From: Siphonodentalium dalli
Taxonomy: Eukaryota; Mollusca; Scaphopoda; Gadilida; Siphonodentaliidae
Reading direction: 5' to 3'
DNA: 64,000 bases
Assembly: GCA_032622095.1 (NCBI GenBank)
Contig: CP136061.1
Coordinates: 131,144,754 to 131,208,753 of the forward strand
Under the pieces are notes generated by a model, which was given only the letters and a program-made list of their open reading frames with translations, was not told the origin of the DNA and ran no database searches. Positions 13,652 to 25,414 of this stretch are shown here, one piece after another; the first letter of the stretch is position 1, and the number at the start of each line of letters is the position of its first letter. Both the position numbers and the translations under genes were made by a program.

Positions 13652-15346
13652 CTGCAGGTATTCTCTATATAGCATTTCTACAGAGAATCAGCTGCTTTAA
13701 CAAGAATAAACTGAGCATCATGATTCTGACTCTCGTCAGATATTAAGATACTAATGGTGCAGAAGAGTTCACCAACAGAAAAGTGACATTAAACAGACAT
13801 TGTCATTTTTATATGTTAGTATTCCAAGAACTGCAGATGCTATTAAGATAAATACTAGTAGGTCGAAAAACAGTGCACACTAGCTACGGTATGACACTAC
13901 AATATTATATGTATCACCATTATCGTAGAGGTTAATATGACAGGAATATTCACGAATGAACAAGAAATATCTGGTAGAATCTGCATAATAAAACAAAATA
14001 AAGATAAGGGCTGATATGGGTAGCATGGTAAATACCCAGTATATTCTGTGACCTGTTATGTAACTGAAAGAAATGGTGGTTCATTATCTCATCAAAACTT
14101 ACATGATAATAAACCGGTAGATATAAATGTTCGACAATAGTTATTAGAGTGCAATGTCATGCATAACGGATTTTTCCAAAACCAATTTTGGCATGGGAAC
14201 AAAGTGTCCAATTTTTAGTAAAACCCAAAAGCCAATGTTACCAGGACACAGAAAAAAATTATACAAGTTGCAACTGTATGGCTATGATTAGTGGGTATTG
14301 CATGGAAGTTCTACATGTTGAATTTTGGTGCTCATGATATTAGCAGATTTAGTAAAAGGAACTCAAGATCTACAGGTAGTTCATTTGCTGTACTTAGTGT
14401 ACTACATGTACATACATGGAGAAATTTCACAAATAATCTGCAGTAAATGATAAAAAAAATATGGTTGACAATTTCATTCTCATATGACAGGCATGTTTGT
14501 GTTTTCATTTGTCCATACTAGTATATACATGTGTATAAATGTATATTGCACTCAATAAAAAATAATTTCAAAAGTACACCATTCATGCGATACTGAAGCT
14601 CTCCTGGTACTAGTATTAGCACATGGGAAATTAACACAACTATCCACTTTGTATTCTTATGTGTACATGTATTTGCTATTATGAAGTATTTTAATTTCTA
14701 TATATAACCATGTTAAAAGGAAATCAGATGTTAAAAATTTGCAGAATTTTTTTGGCCAGAAGCAACTTGTATAAATTAAGTGCATCCCACAGCTGCACAA
14801 TTCACCCTTTACCAAACACAACAAATACTCAAATGCAATATAGTTTGAGTCTATTAGCACGCCTGTCCCCGACACAAGATTGGTCTTCTATTTAAATTAT
14901 ATAAATCTTTGTTTATACCTTTCTTTTACAGGTATCTGAATTTCATAATTAACAAAGATGATACTATATCAAGTACCGGTAGAAGAGATGAAATTCATTA
15001 TTCAATCAGCATGCACAAAATGTGAAATCTGACAAATTCTATGGTATATTGAATTATTTATGTAAAATTCCCTTGCAAAATCCCATATCCCTGGACTAAA
15101 TTAAACTGACGGAACTAAAATTAAGTTACCATGCTGGTACATGTATCTTGTCAAATTACTTTATGCAAGCTACCATACTATTCATGTAACATTACAACTG
15201 TCAGTTTTGAACATTCTTCAAATACCGGTAACACCCAGCTACATGTAATTGGCAGTTAGGCACGGATGAAGCATGATCGAAAATTATCAAGCGCAGTGCT
15301 ATAAGCCAAACTCAAATTCTCCAACGAAAACCCCCTCCAGGCAGCG

Positions 15347-16354
15347 TTAACCCTTCCATGACTGGAGCTTTCTGAAATATCTCTAATATATCTCTTATAT
15401 ATGCAAGTCTCCCATAGGAAGCCTTGCATATATACATGTAAGAGAATGCATTAGCCTAACAGTATTTACCTTGACATTGTAAGACAGTGCATTCTCTTAT
15501 ATATGTGAGGCTCCCAGGCCTTCGATTATGAGGCGTGAGATCGCGCTCGCGCACCATAGCACGCCTGAAATTAAATATTGGCGAGTAATTAATCACACTC
15601 CTCTGCGATATTCGGCGCACGATTGAAAAAGGGTTTATGATAACAATCAACCTTGTTTGCTGGAGAAGACTGACGGACACGCTGTATATGACGGAAGTAA
15701 TTGTTTTAAGTTTTGCGCATGCGCTAGAACATTATTATAGTCAGGTGCATTTAGCGATGTCGTCGCATTCGTCTGTAGGTCTGAGGAATTTTCGGCTAGA
15801 TATTGTTACCAACATGACATATTTAAATTAATCCCACCGTTCACCCCATCACCAACGCAAAGTAATTTTGGTACCATGTGTTGCGTTCTAAAAGAAGCCG
15901 CCCCGATGGACGGTGAAGATGAATAGAAATTGAAACTTGAGTTCGGGGCAATCAAACATTATTTTTTAAAATATCGATAGAGTTCACACAACAGGAAACT
16001 CTCACGTGGTTACGTGGTCTCCGACCGCATTTCATAACAACTTACATCCACGGAAGCATTATGACGCAATTCGAGAATGGAGTTTTAATTACTTCAATGT
16101 GAAGAATACATGTGTACAAGATGAATCACAATGGTGATAAAATTGATTTAATTTTGAGTCTTCGTTCGTCATTTTATACCCCCGAAATATCCACCAAAAT
16201 CACACGCCTGGGTTTCAGGTTAGGCGAGTGACCAACCACACTCCTGCATTTTACGGAATCGAAGGACTGGACTCGCATATACATGTATAAGAGAATGCAC
16301 TGGCACAGGATCTTTAATGATGCACCAGCGTAGATCATGTCATGAAAGGGTTAA
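15347..16354. mobile_element. Foldback element, family D, downstream of BicD
   Basis: Begins TTAACCCTTCCATGACTGG and ends TCATGAAAGGGTTAA. Contains repeated GCATTCTCTTATATATGTGA hairpins. The roughly 700-bp middle is not found in other copies, so this may be a composite. It begins about 120 bp downstream of the BicD stop. Confidence 0.65.
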
Positions 16355-16475
16355 ATGCATTGTTACGATATGACCGACTGTATTGCATTTGGTAAAGAGA
16401 TGAACAAAGAGTATGGAGTTCCCATTTAAACTTACTTTTCTCCCTAGTCCCAGCCAGATGATGTCTTTTAGAGTT

Positions 16476-18707
16476 TTAATAATCTCGTCGGAAGTTTGAA
16501 TATGCATTTCTGGGCCGACGCCCGTAATCTTCATGAGGATTGCTGGTGTAACTTACTTTCGAAGCACCCGATTTGCTTTTCCTTCTCTGCTGAAAGTTTT
16601 TCCTCTCTTTATCGAATTCCAGGTCCTCCAGCCGTTGCGTTAAAGAAAGTTTCTGTTGAATCGCCATTCTAAGCAAGGAATTTAATGTTTTCTTTTCCTC
16701 CTCCGCAGAACTGAGTTGACGTTGCTGTTCATCAATCTGAGTAACATACTCATCACATCGTTGAGCGAACATGGCTCTCAGAGATGCGAAAGTCGCCGCA
16801 TCCTCCTTCAAACCTTTGAGCTCATTTCTAAGCTTTATCATAGTGTCCGTCACGATACACTTTTCATTCTCGTACTTCTGTTTGAGATTCGACAAAGCAA
16901 CCTCAGCAGTTGCTTTGTTGGCCTTCAACACACTCCTTAGTGTCGCGATTTGCTCACGCTTCGTCGACAACATTGCCTTCAACTTTATCACCTGTTGCTG
17001 GGATTCTTCCACTTCTTCATCACGCTCATTGTTATTTTTTTGTCGAGACAGGTTGATTGTATGCTCCACAGCATTTCTCAGATATTTAATCTGATCTATA
17101 ATCGTCTCAGTCAATTTAGTACATGAGGTAGGGTCTGCCTTACTGGCTTTTGACTTTTTCGTTTTCCTTGATGTTTTTGCAGTTTTAGTTGGAGACTTTG
17201 CTTTGTCCGAATGTGTAGGCGAAGTTTTAGACCTGATTTCCCGTTCAGCACTATCCTCACGATCGTCATCAAAAGATTCCACGGTTGCTTTTGCATGATC
17301 CAGCATAACACGACTTGGCATCTCGTGATTTACTTCACAACACAAATGATATAACTGCGCGAGTTCTTCTGTCACCTTCACAAGTTCACCAGAAGTAACG
17401 TTCAGGTTACCCTGTGCGTCTCCTGCGGCAAGAGACATGGCTTTCAAGTCTTTTTCAAGGTTAGTTATTGACGCTTCATACGTTAAGCATTTATTGTGCA
17501 AATGGCAGAGAATACTCGCAATATTCGGATCATTAATGTCAAGATGTCCGTGCTCATGTAGCTCTTGTAATCGCTTGATCTCGGCGAGTAAACTACCGAG
17601 TTGTTTCTGAGAGTTTATATATTCTAGCTCCTTCTTTCTAAGCTCCAGCTGTGCGCGTTTATCAGGATCGGCTTCACGGCTGATTTCTTCATCAAGGGAT
17701 TTATCCGTGAAGTCACCAAAGTCAGAAGATGAATCTAACGTACTGAGTGCACTGATATGACCTTTGAGTTGGTCGGCTCTGTGTTTTTGCTCTGTAAGGT
17801 CTCTCTGGGTATCTTCAATCAACTTTTGTGCTTCATCTAAAGCCGATTGTAACTGCATCTTTTCAGTTTCACTCTGTTCTAACAGTGCTTCAACTTTACT
17901 AACTTCAGTTCCTTTAATTTCACTGAGAATGTTGTTCACTGTACCAGGCATTTTGCTACGAGACGGCTCAGCATTTTTGTCAGCAGTATGCCGAAAATCA
18001 GCTTCAAACTGCTTCAACGCAGGGTTACCATGTCCTTCGTGGTCCTCATCAATACCATTCTGCACTAAACTTTCACTCATTGAAACCATTAACCCTTCAC
18101 CTAATCCTCCAAAATGGGCCAAGCTGCTCAAATTGAACATTGATTCCTGTGTGATTCTTTGATCGAGTTGCTTCTTCAGTGAATGTTTATGCTCGCGTTC
18201 GAGTTGTAGTGAATTCAAGGCATCCTCAAGGTTTCCTTCGACTATTGACTTTAGGTTTTGTGCTTCATCCAGTTGACTTTCCAAGTCGGCCATTTCCCTT
18301 TCAAACCTCCTTGCCTCAAGCTTCATGCCCTCAAATTCAACTTGTGCTTGCTTAAGATACGAAACTTGTTTTTGCAAGCAAACATTCTCTTCCTCCAATT
18401 CAGCAGCATCAGATATGTTCCGATTTTCTCTAATTTTGTATTCTCGAACTTCACTGCGTAACTGTTTTCTCTGGTTTTCTAGAGTTTCAGACATTTGTTG
18501 ATGCTCAAGAATTTTGGATGACAACTTCTCATTTTCACTGGTCAGCCTATCTAACACTTTTTTGGATGTCTGAACCTCGATTTCCAATTCCGAAATTGAA
18601 GACTTGTAGTCATCTTCTCTGGAAATTGTCTCCTGAAGAATAGTATCCTCATGTTGGATGCCACTTTGACTCTGCTTCTTCAGGGTGATGTGATGTTGGG
18701 TCAGGGT
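16476..18707 (-). CDS. BicD: BicD exon 2 (terminal coding exon)
   Basis: The exon starts after a TTTATTTACAG acceptor at [12 protein letters not shown], 40 codons before the first internal Leu codon that ORF finders may report as a start. It ends at TAA 16476-16478. A strong GTAAGT donor lies inside the coding part (exon end 16557) and another at 16436, so alternative 3' splicing is possible. Confidence 0.93.
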   Translation of the reverse strand, partial: TLTQHHITLKKQSQSGIQHEDTILQETISREDDYKSSISELEIEVQTSKKVLDRLTSENEKLSSKILEHQQMSETLENQRKQLRSEVREYKIRENRNISDAAELEEENVCLQKQVSYLKQAQVEFEGMKLEARRFEREMADLESQLDEAQNLKSIVEGNLEDALNSLQLEREHKHSLKKQLDQRITQESMFNLSSLAHFGGLGEGLMVSMSESLVQNGIDEDHEGHGNPALKQFEADFRHTADKNAEPSRSKMPGTVNNILSEIKGTEVSKVEALLEQSETEKMQLQSALDEAQKLIEDTQRDLTEQKHRADQLKGHISALSTLDSSSDFGDFTDKSLDEEISREADPDKRAQLELRKKELEYINSQKQLGSLLAEIKRLQELHEHGHLDINDPNIASILCHLHNKCLTYEASITNLEKDLKAMSLAAGDAQGNLNVTSGELVKVTEELAQLYHLCCEVNHEMPSRVMLDHAKATVESFDDDREDSAEREIRSKTSPTHSDKAKSPTKTAKTSRKTKKSKASKADPTSCTKLTETIIDQIKYLRNAVEHTINLSRQKNNNERDEEVEESQQQVIKLKAMLSTKREQIATLRSVLKANKATAEVALSNLKQKYENEKCIVTDTMIKLRNELKGLKEDAATFASLRAMFAQRCDEYVTQIDEQQRQLSSAEEEKKTLNSLLRMAIQQKLSLTQRLEDLEFDKERKNFQQRRKSKSGASKVSYTSNPHEDYGRRPRNAYSNFRRDY

Positions 18708-20374
18708 CTGTAAATAAAGTGTAATATTTGAATATAGAGAAAAACAATAATGGAAATTAATTTTTATGAAAAGTACTAGCCCAAAATTGTATGTGAAATA
18801 TAAAATTATGTTATGGCATTAACAGATAGTTTGAGATTGAGTTAAAACATAGGAATTTCTTACACACATATTTCTATATTGTGGATGAATGTTACATCAG
18901 CCTATATGGTAATATCACTAAAATGCAATTGTGCGATCCTGATGTTTTTATGTCATGCTGCACACAAAAACCCAACTGGTACTACATCAATAATTCAACC
19001 TCATTTTGGGTTGATTAGTTCACACACCTGTCTTGTTCTGTCCATACACACCTGTCTGGTTCTGTCCATATTTTGGGTAAGATAAAAAAAGATTTACAGA
19101 AATAATGATAACGAAAGGCATTGTCCTTTGTACTATCAAGTACAAGGTACATGTAAAACTTGACATGAACAAACATAAAATGATATTTAGGTTTCTCTAG
19201 ACCAGCTGAATATTTAGCCATTAGTTCTGTACAATTAATCATTATCAAGGCCAAGGATGACACAGGAAAACAGGCCTGTCATTGTCAAATTTCAGGTGAC
19301 CCATATTAATTATGGTCCTTTAATGATCCAGGATGGTGTTTTTTATTTCCATTAATAGATACCAGGAGGCCCATTGTGTTAATTTTGCAGATGCTATGCA
19401 AGATTTAGGCATTGACCAAATTGTTTACATGTATAATCCTGATAAATCATAAAATGTAACCTACATGTACATGCATGTAGGTATCTCAAACAGGTAATAT
19501 TGACGTCAAAAAAATTGCATGGTGGGGGGGGGGGGGGGGACTTTTCAGGACGTCAGGGTTCAAAGGGTTAACACTGTCAAATTCAATATGTGTCATATAT
19601 AAGTGTTTGATCAACGTGACATGTACCTACGTTATGGTCTTTTAACTCTTATTGTGGGAAGTACCGTATATACAATGTTCCGTCTAGTCGACGGCAATAT
19701 ACAGAGTCGACAGTGGGATCTATCGGCATCAATGCTGGTTTGTCGACATTGCATGCAAGTTGATTGGAATGCAGCGTTTGACTGTCAGAGCTTGCGATAC
19801 AAATGTCTCGCCCTCGCAATTGCAGCAAGGAGGGTGTTTACCGACTGCACATATCTAAGTTTAGGTCACATTATATATTAGCAGCTCTTACAGTACTTAT
19901 CATAGACCTGATATTTATTTTTAAAAATGGCCAAGAACTGTGCATCGGGGCGATGACAGGGAACTTCGGAAGTCGTTTGATGTTGCCTTTTAGATAATTG
20001 ATCATGACATTATTCGCAATTCTCATGCTGTAGTCATGGCAGCCGCAGTGGGAATGCAGATTATATCCACATGGAGTGGCGTGTTCAAAATCGAATGAAC
20101 CCATGAGGTAAATGGGAATGACAATGCAAAGCATGAAAATTAACTTATGTTTACATACCTCTTTTGCATTGTCAAAATCTGTCTTGATGTTCTCATATTG
20201 TGTCTCAAGCTCCTCATAATGCTGCTGCAATTGCTGTTTTTCTTCCAGAACAACCAGCCCATATTCGGCGGCCTGAAATTTTTCCCGGCTCGTTTGGGCT
20301 AACTCGCCACTCAGTCGGTCTATTTCCTTCTTCAACTCAACAAAAACATTCTCGTTACTTTCGGGGTCAGACAT
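16476..20374 (-). CDS. BicD: Bicaudal-D dynein cargo adaptor, two coding exons
   Basis: Coiled-coil adaptor that links dynein-dynactin to cargo such as Rab6 vesicles (family knowledge). Exon 1 is 20374-20159 (72 codons), exon 2 is 18707-16476; the 1451-bp intron is GT-AG and phase 0. Together they give 815 residues, close to human BICD2 (about 824). Seen: [13 protein letters not shown] at about 34-46, containing the AAxxG CC1-box that binds dynein light intermediate chain; long heptad-rich coiled coils; a Lys/Ser-rich linker (about 570-600); and the cargo-binding C-terminal coiled coil with [28 protein letters not shown] and [16 protein letters not shown]. The ATG at 20374 aligns with the family's start. 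The C terminus after the coil (GASKVSYTS...FRRDY) is unconserved and could be affected by splicing. The single 2.2-kb coding exon is intron-poor compared with vertebrate genes. Confidence 0.95.
19020..19068. repeat. Short tandem duplication in BicD intron 1
   Basis: Two adjacent copies of a roughly 24-bp unit containing CACACCTGTCTTGTTCTGTC, differing by a few bases. No function is seen. Confidence 0.6.
20159..20374 (-). CDS. BicD: BicD exon 1
   Basis: Encodes the N-terminal 72 residues: an acidic leader, then the start of coiled coil 1 with the AAEYG dynein-binding motif. The donor GAG|GTATGT is strong. The reading frame that continues into the intron is not coding. Confidence 0.95.
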
Positions 20375-20492
20375 TTTGGAGATATTCTCAAAGTAAAATC
20401 ATGTTGGTGACCGAAATCGATAAGCTGACCGGTCGCGAAAAACGTTTTATTTCACCCCTTCGCCATGTTTAATTTATGCAACTATGTGTGAT

Positions 20493-20502
20493 GTCACGTG
20501 AC
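20493..20502. promoter_or_regulatory. Palindromic E-box (GTCACGTGAC) upstream of BicD
   Basis: A perfect GTCACGTGAC lies about 120 bp upstream of the BicD start codon. This is the core bound by bHLH-ZIP factors (USF, MITF/TFE 'CLEAR'-type sites). A regulatory role is inferred from position only. Confidence 0.45.
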
Positions 20503-20516
20503 AACAGGTGCGCGTT

Positions 20517-20538
20517 AACCAGGGAACGTTCCCTGGTT
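20517..20538. repeat. 22-bp perfect palindrome in BicD upstream region
   Basis: The sequence AACCAGGGAAC is followed immediately by its exact reverse complement, about 145-165 bp upstream of the BicD ATG. It could be a dyad binding site or a tiny foldback; no known motif is recognised. Confidence 0.5.
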
Positions 20539-20552
20539 TAACCCATTAACAT

Positions 20553-20665
20553 CAATCGGCAAACCTCGGTGATTTCCGTACGCAAATAATAATTATTTTC
20601 CCAAGAACGATAATCCGAGAAGTTGCGATTATTTGCGTACGGAAATCACCGAGGTTTGCCGATTG
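20553..20665. repeat. Foldback element, 37-bp perfect arms
   Basis: Arms begin CAATCGGCAAACCTCGG and end with its reverse complement, with a roughly 39-bp AT-rich spacer. The flanks share the 11-bp direct repeat CCATTAACATC (20543-20553 and 20674-20684), which may be a target duplication. It lies about 180-290 bp upstream of the BicD ATG. Confidence 0.7.
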
Positions 20666-20743
20666 TGCGATTGCCATTAACATCTCATTCTAAATTGTAT
20701 TGATGGCTGTCAAAATGGCCGTTGATAATGTTTCAAGTGCCCT

Positions 20744-21195
20744 TTTAAATGTACTCAATCCGATTCGATGGTCCCCCATATAATCAGATTCCAACAACAA
20801 CATTTTTATAAATGCCACTTCAGTTATCAGAATCGATTAATTGCCCAAAAATAATGCTAACCACTATCAACTATAGTGCGTTACCGGTATAGTATAACAT
20901 TGCACGAAACGTGTTATTTATCAACATGTTGTTCGACGAAATTTGGCCTTATGAACAACATAAAACCTCTTGATTTTAGAGTTATCCATTTCCGTCCGCA
21001 ATTTGGTCCGAGACGTCGGTCGTCGACTGTTTACTGGGCCACTAATAATTCTTGATGGTGAAAAATAATAGATTTCAAAAATCGATATTTAATAACTCTG
21101 AACTTTAATAGGTGGGTTCCTCAACAATAATCATATATTTTTACCCCCCCGAATCCAAATGAATAGTAATTGATGGGCGCTTAATCGGATTTTGC
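20744..21195. mobile_element. Family B MITE, degenerate copy
   Basis: GTACTCAATCCGATTCGATG at one end and TAATCGGATTTT at the other, with TAACTCTGAACTTT and GGTGGGTTCCTCAA inside. Lies upstream of BicD. Confidence 0.6.
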
Positions 21196-22011
21196 AAGAA
21201 CATTCTTTATTTAACTACATTACCATACTAATTCAGGTTATATAATTTTGGTAGGCCTACCTCTATTTTGTAATTTATTATTCGATATCACTGAAGCAAT
21301 TAAGAAAAATGTATCGGTAGCGGTATTTATTTTTATCGGATAATTATAAGATTTAAGATATCAGTGAACTATAAGAAAGTGCCAAAAAAATTAGCAGTAG
21401 AAAGAATTTCAAGTAACCTGATTATTAATCTATATCTGGGCAAGTTGGTATATTACTTATCGGGATGGACGATTTTATTTATACATACATTAGGGTCGTT
21501 GTCTAGTGGAGGTAACACTCTGTGTGGTCTTTCATTTACCATCAAAACTAACAACGCCATGGTATGGGCAGGGGATTGGAACAACGATAATTCCAATAAA
21601 CCAAAGCACAAAGAGTGAAACTTGGAACTATATGTTTGACCATTCTTTGCAATGAATCCATCCCACTTTGACTCCCTTTTATTGTCATCTCGCGAAGAGA
21701 AGTTATTGCATATTTTTTTCTCAACGTACACGCAGTCGATGTCCATGCATGATTTGCTTTAACAAATGAGCGATGCATGTGTCACGAAGATTTACACTTT
21801 ACAATAACCCTGAAACTCATCTGTCGTAATGTCGTATACGGGGCATCAATACCGGTATCTTTGCTTTGTTAAATTTATTAAGCCCCATGTCCAGTTATTT
21901 AATATGGCTGGTTTCCGTAAAGGTATTTAATCGTTGATGGCCAACTTCTTATATATTACTTATATATTAGTGTGATCCACGCTGACTATATACCAGATAC
22001 ATTGATAAGGG

Positions 22012-22088
22012 GGTCGGATATCTCAGTTGGTTAATGGGTCTATCTCTGAGCTACACCTTCGATAAGCGGTCGAGGGTTCTAATCCGAC
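22012..22088 (+). repeat. tRNA-like sequence, probable SINE head
   Basis: GGATATCTCAGTTGGTTAAT resembles an A box and GAGGGTTCTAATCCGAC a B box; a 7-bp acceptor-like stem (GTCGGAT/ATCCGAC) can form but the T stem has mismatches. More likely a tRNA-derived SINE or pseudogene than a working tRNA. Confidence 0.5.
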
Positions 22089-22131
22089 ATGGTATCGGTC
22101 AGACTTTGTGTCGCCATCTGCATTGCCAGTA

Positions 22132-22700
22132 CTATGGGCGCCACGAATCAACCATCGATGTCATAGACGATAAGTGCCCTGAGAACGAGTCCAGAAGCAA
22201 ATGAATATCAGACATATTTGAAAAATACACACTGAGCGAATTTCGTACCTCCATTTCGATTTGTCCCACACAGCTGACACCTAGCTTTATAGTTATCGCA
22301 GAGCTGGGCCTGATTTGGATTCTGTGTTGGCTGACGTGGTCGTTGTACAGCGACAAGTTGGCGCTTGTCACTCCATCATTTAGGAAGTCACTGATCCGAC
22401 AGGCAGAATCCACATGCACCCCTTTCAGCATCTTTCATCTTATGTAGATTTATGCAAAATATATTTGCCAAACGTTTCATTCATTGGAGTTATGAAACGA
22501 ACTTTTTGTTCAAAATAATCACAGGACTAGTACTACTAGTAAGTAGTTGTGAGTAATCTTACCAGTCTTAATTTTATCTGAATTTTTATGGCATCAGTTT
22601 TGATTTGGAGAGGCATTTCGTGAACTATATCGTCCGCTTCGTGACCGGCAGTATCTGGGGGCGACACTGGACTTAAACCTTCTAGTGCTTTTTGTGTCAT
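22132..22700 (-). CDS. Possible two-exon gene, unknown function
   Basis: Exon 1 (22700-22563) starts MTQKALEGLSPVSPPDTAGH and ends KIQIKLRL before a good GTAAGA donor, phase 0. An open frame from 22431 (MLKGVHVDSACRISDFLNDG...) follows and could be joined at an AAAG|ATG acceptor of poor quality; a GTACGA donor occurs after QIEME, otherwise the frame stops at 22132. Codon make-up of exon 1 looks protein-like, but no family is recognised. A tRNA-like SINE lies just downstream. The call could be wrong. Confidence 0.3.
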
Positions 22701-23861
22701 CCGCGGTAGCTACCGTGTATGTACCCTATATGATTATTCCAAATTGCAACCTCATCATTAATCCTTTGATTTTCTTTACAGTCTCATATCTATTTCAACC
22801 TTTTTCTATTAATACACAACTATATCACTGAAATTATGTTACTGACTCCATTTTGTAACTGTAGTATTCATAATTTGTTGATACATGTATTTCTAGTTAT
22901 CAAAATAAATAAATAAATTAAAAAAACTCTTCTTAATGTGGCCAGGGATTACACTTACGCAAGTCACGCAGTCGGACCCGGAGCCGACGCGAGTGGCTGT
23001 CGCATATGTGTAACGTTAAATAAATTATCAACCCGTCATTGACCTACGATCTCATATTTTTTATTTTACCAAACCATGAAACCATAGTGTAATTTTCATC
23101 TGCTGTTTAGAGAGACTTGATTCCGCCTTGTAATTAGCTGTTACATGGCTAACCAATGCATATATATAGGGACCGACATGTCATATGGTTACGTCATGGG
23201 TTACGTTGGAATCCCCTTAATATCAATGGAGTCGTAAATGCGATAAGATTATCGTCAGTTTAAATCTGATTAAATTGTCCTCGACTGCATGAGTCGAGGA
23301 CAGTTTTAGTCTAGCATTAGTAACGCCACCGGTGTATACTGTTCTACAAATTTTTGAAATCTGTGGTCCCATGGGGATTTTATAAATAGATAATTGTTTT
23401 TTTCCGGTTATTTTGGGACGCGTTAAAGTTGTACTGCGACCCCGAGTCCGATAAAAGATGTAGTTGGAATGTCCAAGTTCGTGAAAGTTCTATGCCGATG
23501 ATTTGAGAAGCTTTATTGTTTTAGGATATTGTAGGAAGGCTAATCTGGCCGTGTCAAATTGAGCTATAGCGATGGGATATCTCACAGGACAACACATTTC
23601 GGGTTTTCGTGGGGTGTGTATTCGCTGGATGTCTTATAGTTGGAGTGTGTAACTATTATGACCGCGTTAATTGCGTTCGATGTTTAGGTGTGAACAATGG
23701 CTGGGCCATGCACAATTGAAGATTTTATGGCGGGAACACAATTTTTGATCCGCATTTAGAAGCTTTCTGGTTTGGTGAATGAAAAACCTGCAGTAATAAG
23801 CCGTAGTTTTTTGTAATAATTTGAAGGATTAGTTGTTTTAACGGAATTCTGAGGCGGTGCA

Positions 23862-24452
23862 TTAAAGGGGTACTGTACGCCATTTTCATTAAATTTCCGG
23901 TGACAACAACGATCTAATATCGATAATATATAGAAACATAAGTAATTTGAGTCGAAGATGTATTCTGTAAACGCTCAGGTTAATAGGCTATCTTAAAATT
24001 TAATAATTTAAAAGTTAATAATTTGATATAAATTGAATTTATGACTGGAGCCATAAAATGGCGTCAATTAAATTACGAATTACCGTAATCAAAATTAGTA
24101 ATTGAGGGATACTGGATTTTTAAACCGATCGCACACACGATTGCTTAAAATATTATGATGATACGGGGAGAACACTCAAGCCACTCACTGACTAGCGACG
24201 ATACAATAACTTAAATGATTATATGGGACTAGTATGCATATAATATAACTTTTATTTGATTCATTTGGTTGAAAACTTTACAAAAATTACTCGACAACGA
24301 CAATTTGTATTTTTGCATTCCGGTAAATTTGTCATCCGTAACATGACTTCGTACTCACCAGACTTTCAAATAATGGAAAAATTGTTACCTTATTCTCCGA
24401 CTCGGAGACTATAGAAACCAACAACAACATGTGGCGTACAGTACCCCTTTAA
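23862..24452. mobile_element. TTAA-flanked MITE, family C copy 1
   Basis: TTAAAGGGGTACTGTACGCC and its complement at the ends, 591 bp, with ATCTAATATCGATAATATAT inside. Confidence 0.85.
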
Positions 24453-24539
24453 TGTAACCAATATATTTTATATTATAATTTATATTAATGGCTAATAATA
24501 TGATATTGGGGGCGTTACCATTTCTGACTATGGTTTTCT

Positions 24540-24962
24540 TGTTTCTATTGTTGGTGTATCGATGTGAATGCACGTCTTTGTAGAAGAGTGACAATACATT
24601 ATAATGACTAGACTCAATCGAATATGGACAGCTTGGTTTGTATGGGAGAATTAATGCAGAATAATTAAGAGTAAAAAAGGAAGAAATTGTATTATAAATA
24701 TACGTATAATGGTAGTAATCTAAACCCGTCTATCAAGGGAGTATATAATTAATTATAATGTTTGGTATTTTTGGTACGCAGCAAAATGTCGGAGCAGTTA
24801 TACCCCCTGCTGTTACGTCATGTACATTGCATGGTTATGCATTTCAGAAGTATTTATTACATTCATATACAACATTAATTTCAAAGCCACGAGTACACCA
24901 GGTGCACATGGTTACTTCTGGTTACTTTACTTATCAATTCATGTTACATTGGTTACCTTTTT
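24540..24962 (+). repeat. Inverted repeat flanking the Dpy-30 gene, left copy
   Basis: ACTCAATCGAATATGGACAG, TATGGGAGAATTAATGCAGA and GGTTACTTCTGGTTACTT match 31905-32335 in reverse complement over about 420 bp with scattered changes and small gaps. Confidence 0.75.
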
Positions 24963-24969
24963 CCCCTTA

Positions 24970-25126
24970 GAAATCCCAGGATACAAGGGTACATTTAGTA
25001 CAAATAAAAGAGCACATTTCCTGAGCTACTAGTATATTTAACGGCCCATTAGTTTGGGGAATATGTTTTTATTTTTAATTTGTAACCATGCAGTGTACCC
25101 TACTGCCCGTGTATCCTGGGATTTCC
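24970..25126. repeat. Small foldback
   Basis: GAAATCCCAGGATACAAGGG at one side and GTATCCTGGGATTTCC at the other, spacer about 110 bp. Lies directly after the left inverted repeat. Confidence 0.6.
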
Positions 25127-25414
25127 AAGAATTGTCAGCAAAATAAGAGATAACACGAGTAGACGTAATAAATATACACAAACTGAATGACAATGTATGG
25201 TTCTAACCAATGTACCCGACGTATACATTGTAGCTTGCAGTGACGCATGCGAAAAACCACACACGCTTCTCAACCTGTCCATTATGATCGGGCTTGGGTT
25301 TAGTTTGACACAAGTTTATCTAATATGTAATGTAAATCTCGATATTGAGTAGTATAATTTTTTTTTACATTTGGCACAATCAGTTAAACACAAGTCATGT
25401 CAAATTCAAACGTT

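Larger units (their letters stand above)
10771..15346. other. Non-genic stretch
   Basis: AT-rich with many ACATGTA tracts, the GGTCC cluster and two small foldbacks. Nothing coding is supported. It could hold a distant alternative 3' exon of BicD, but none was seen. Confidence 0.55.

Noticed and set aside
16340-16534. Frame [17 protein letters not shown]... as an extra BicD exon
   Set aside because: It overlaps the terminal exon in another frame and would need an intron of about 15 bp.
17764-18162. Plus-strand frames antisense to BicD (16716-16940, 16771-17094, 17764-18162)
   Set aside because: Mirror frames of a conserved coding exon; the minus strand carries the known protein.
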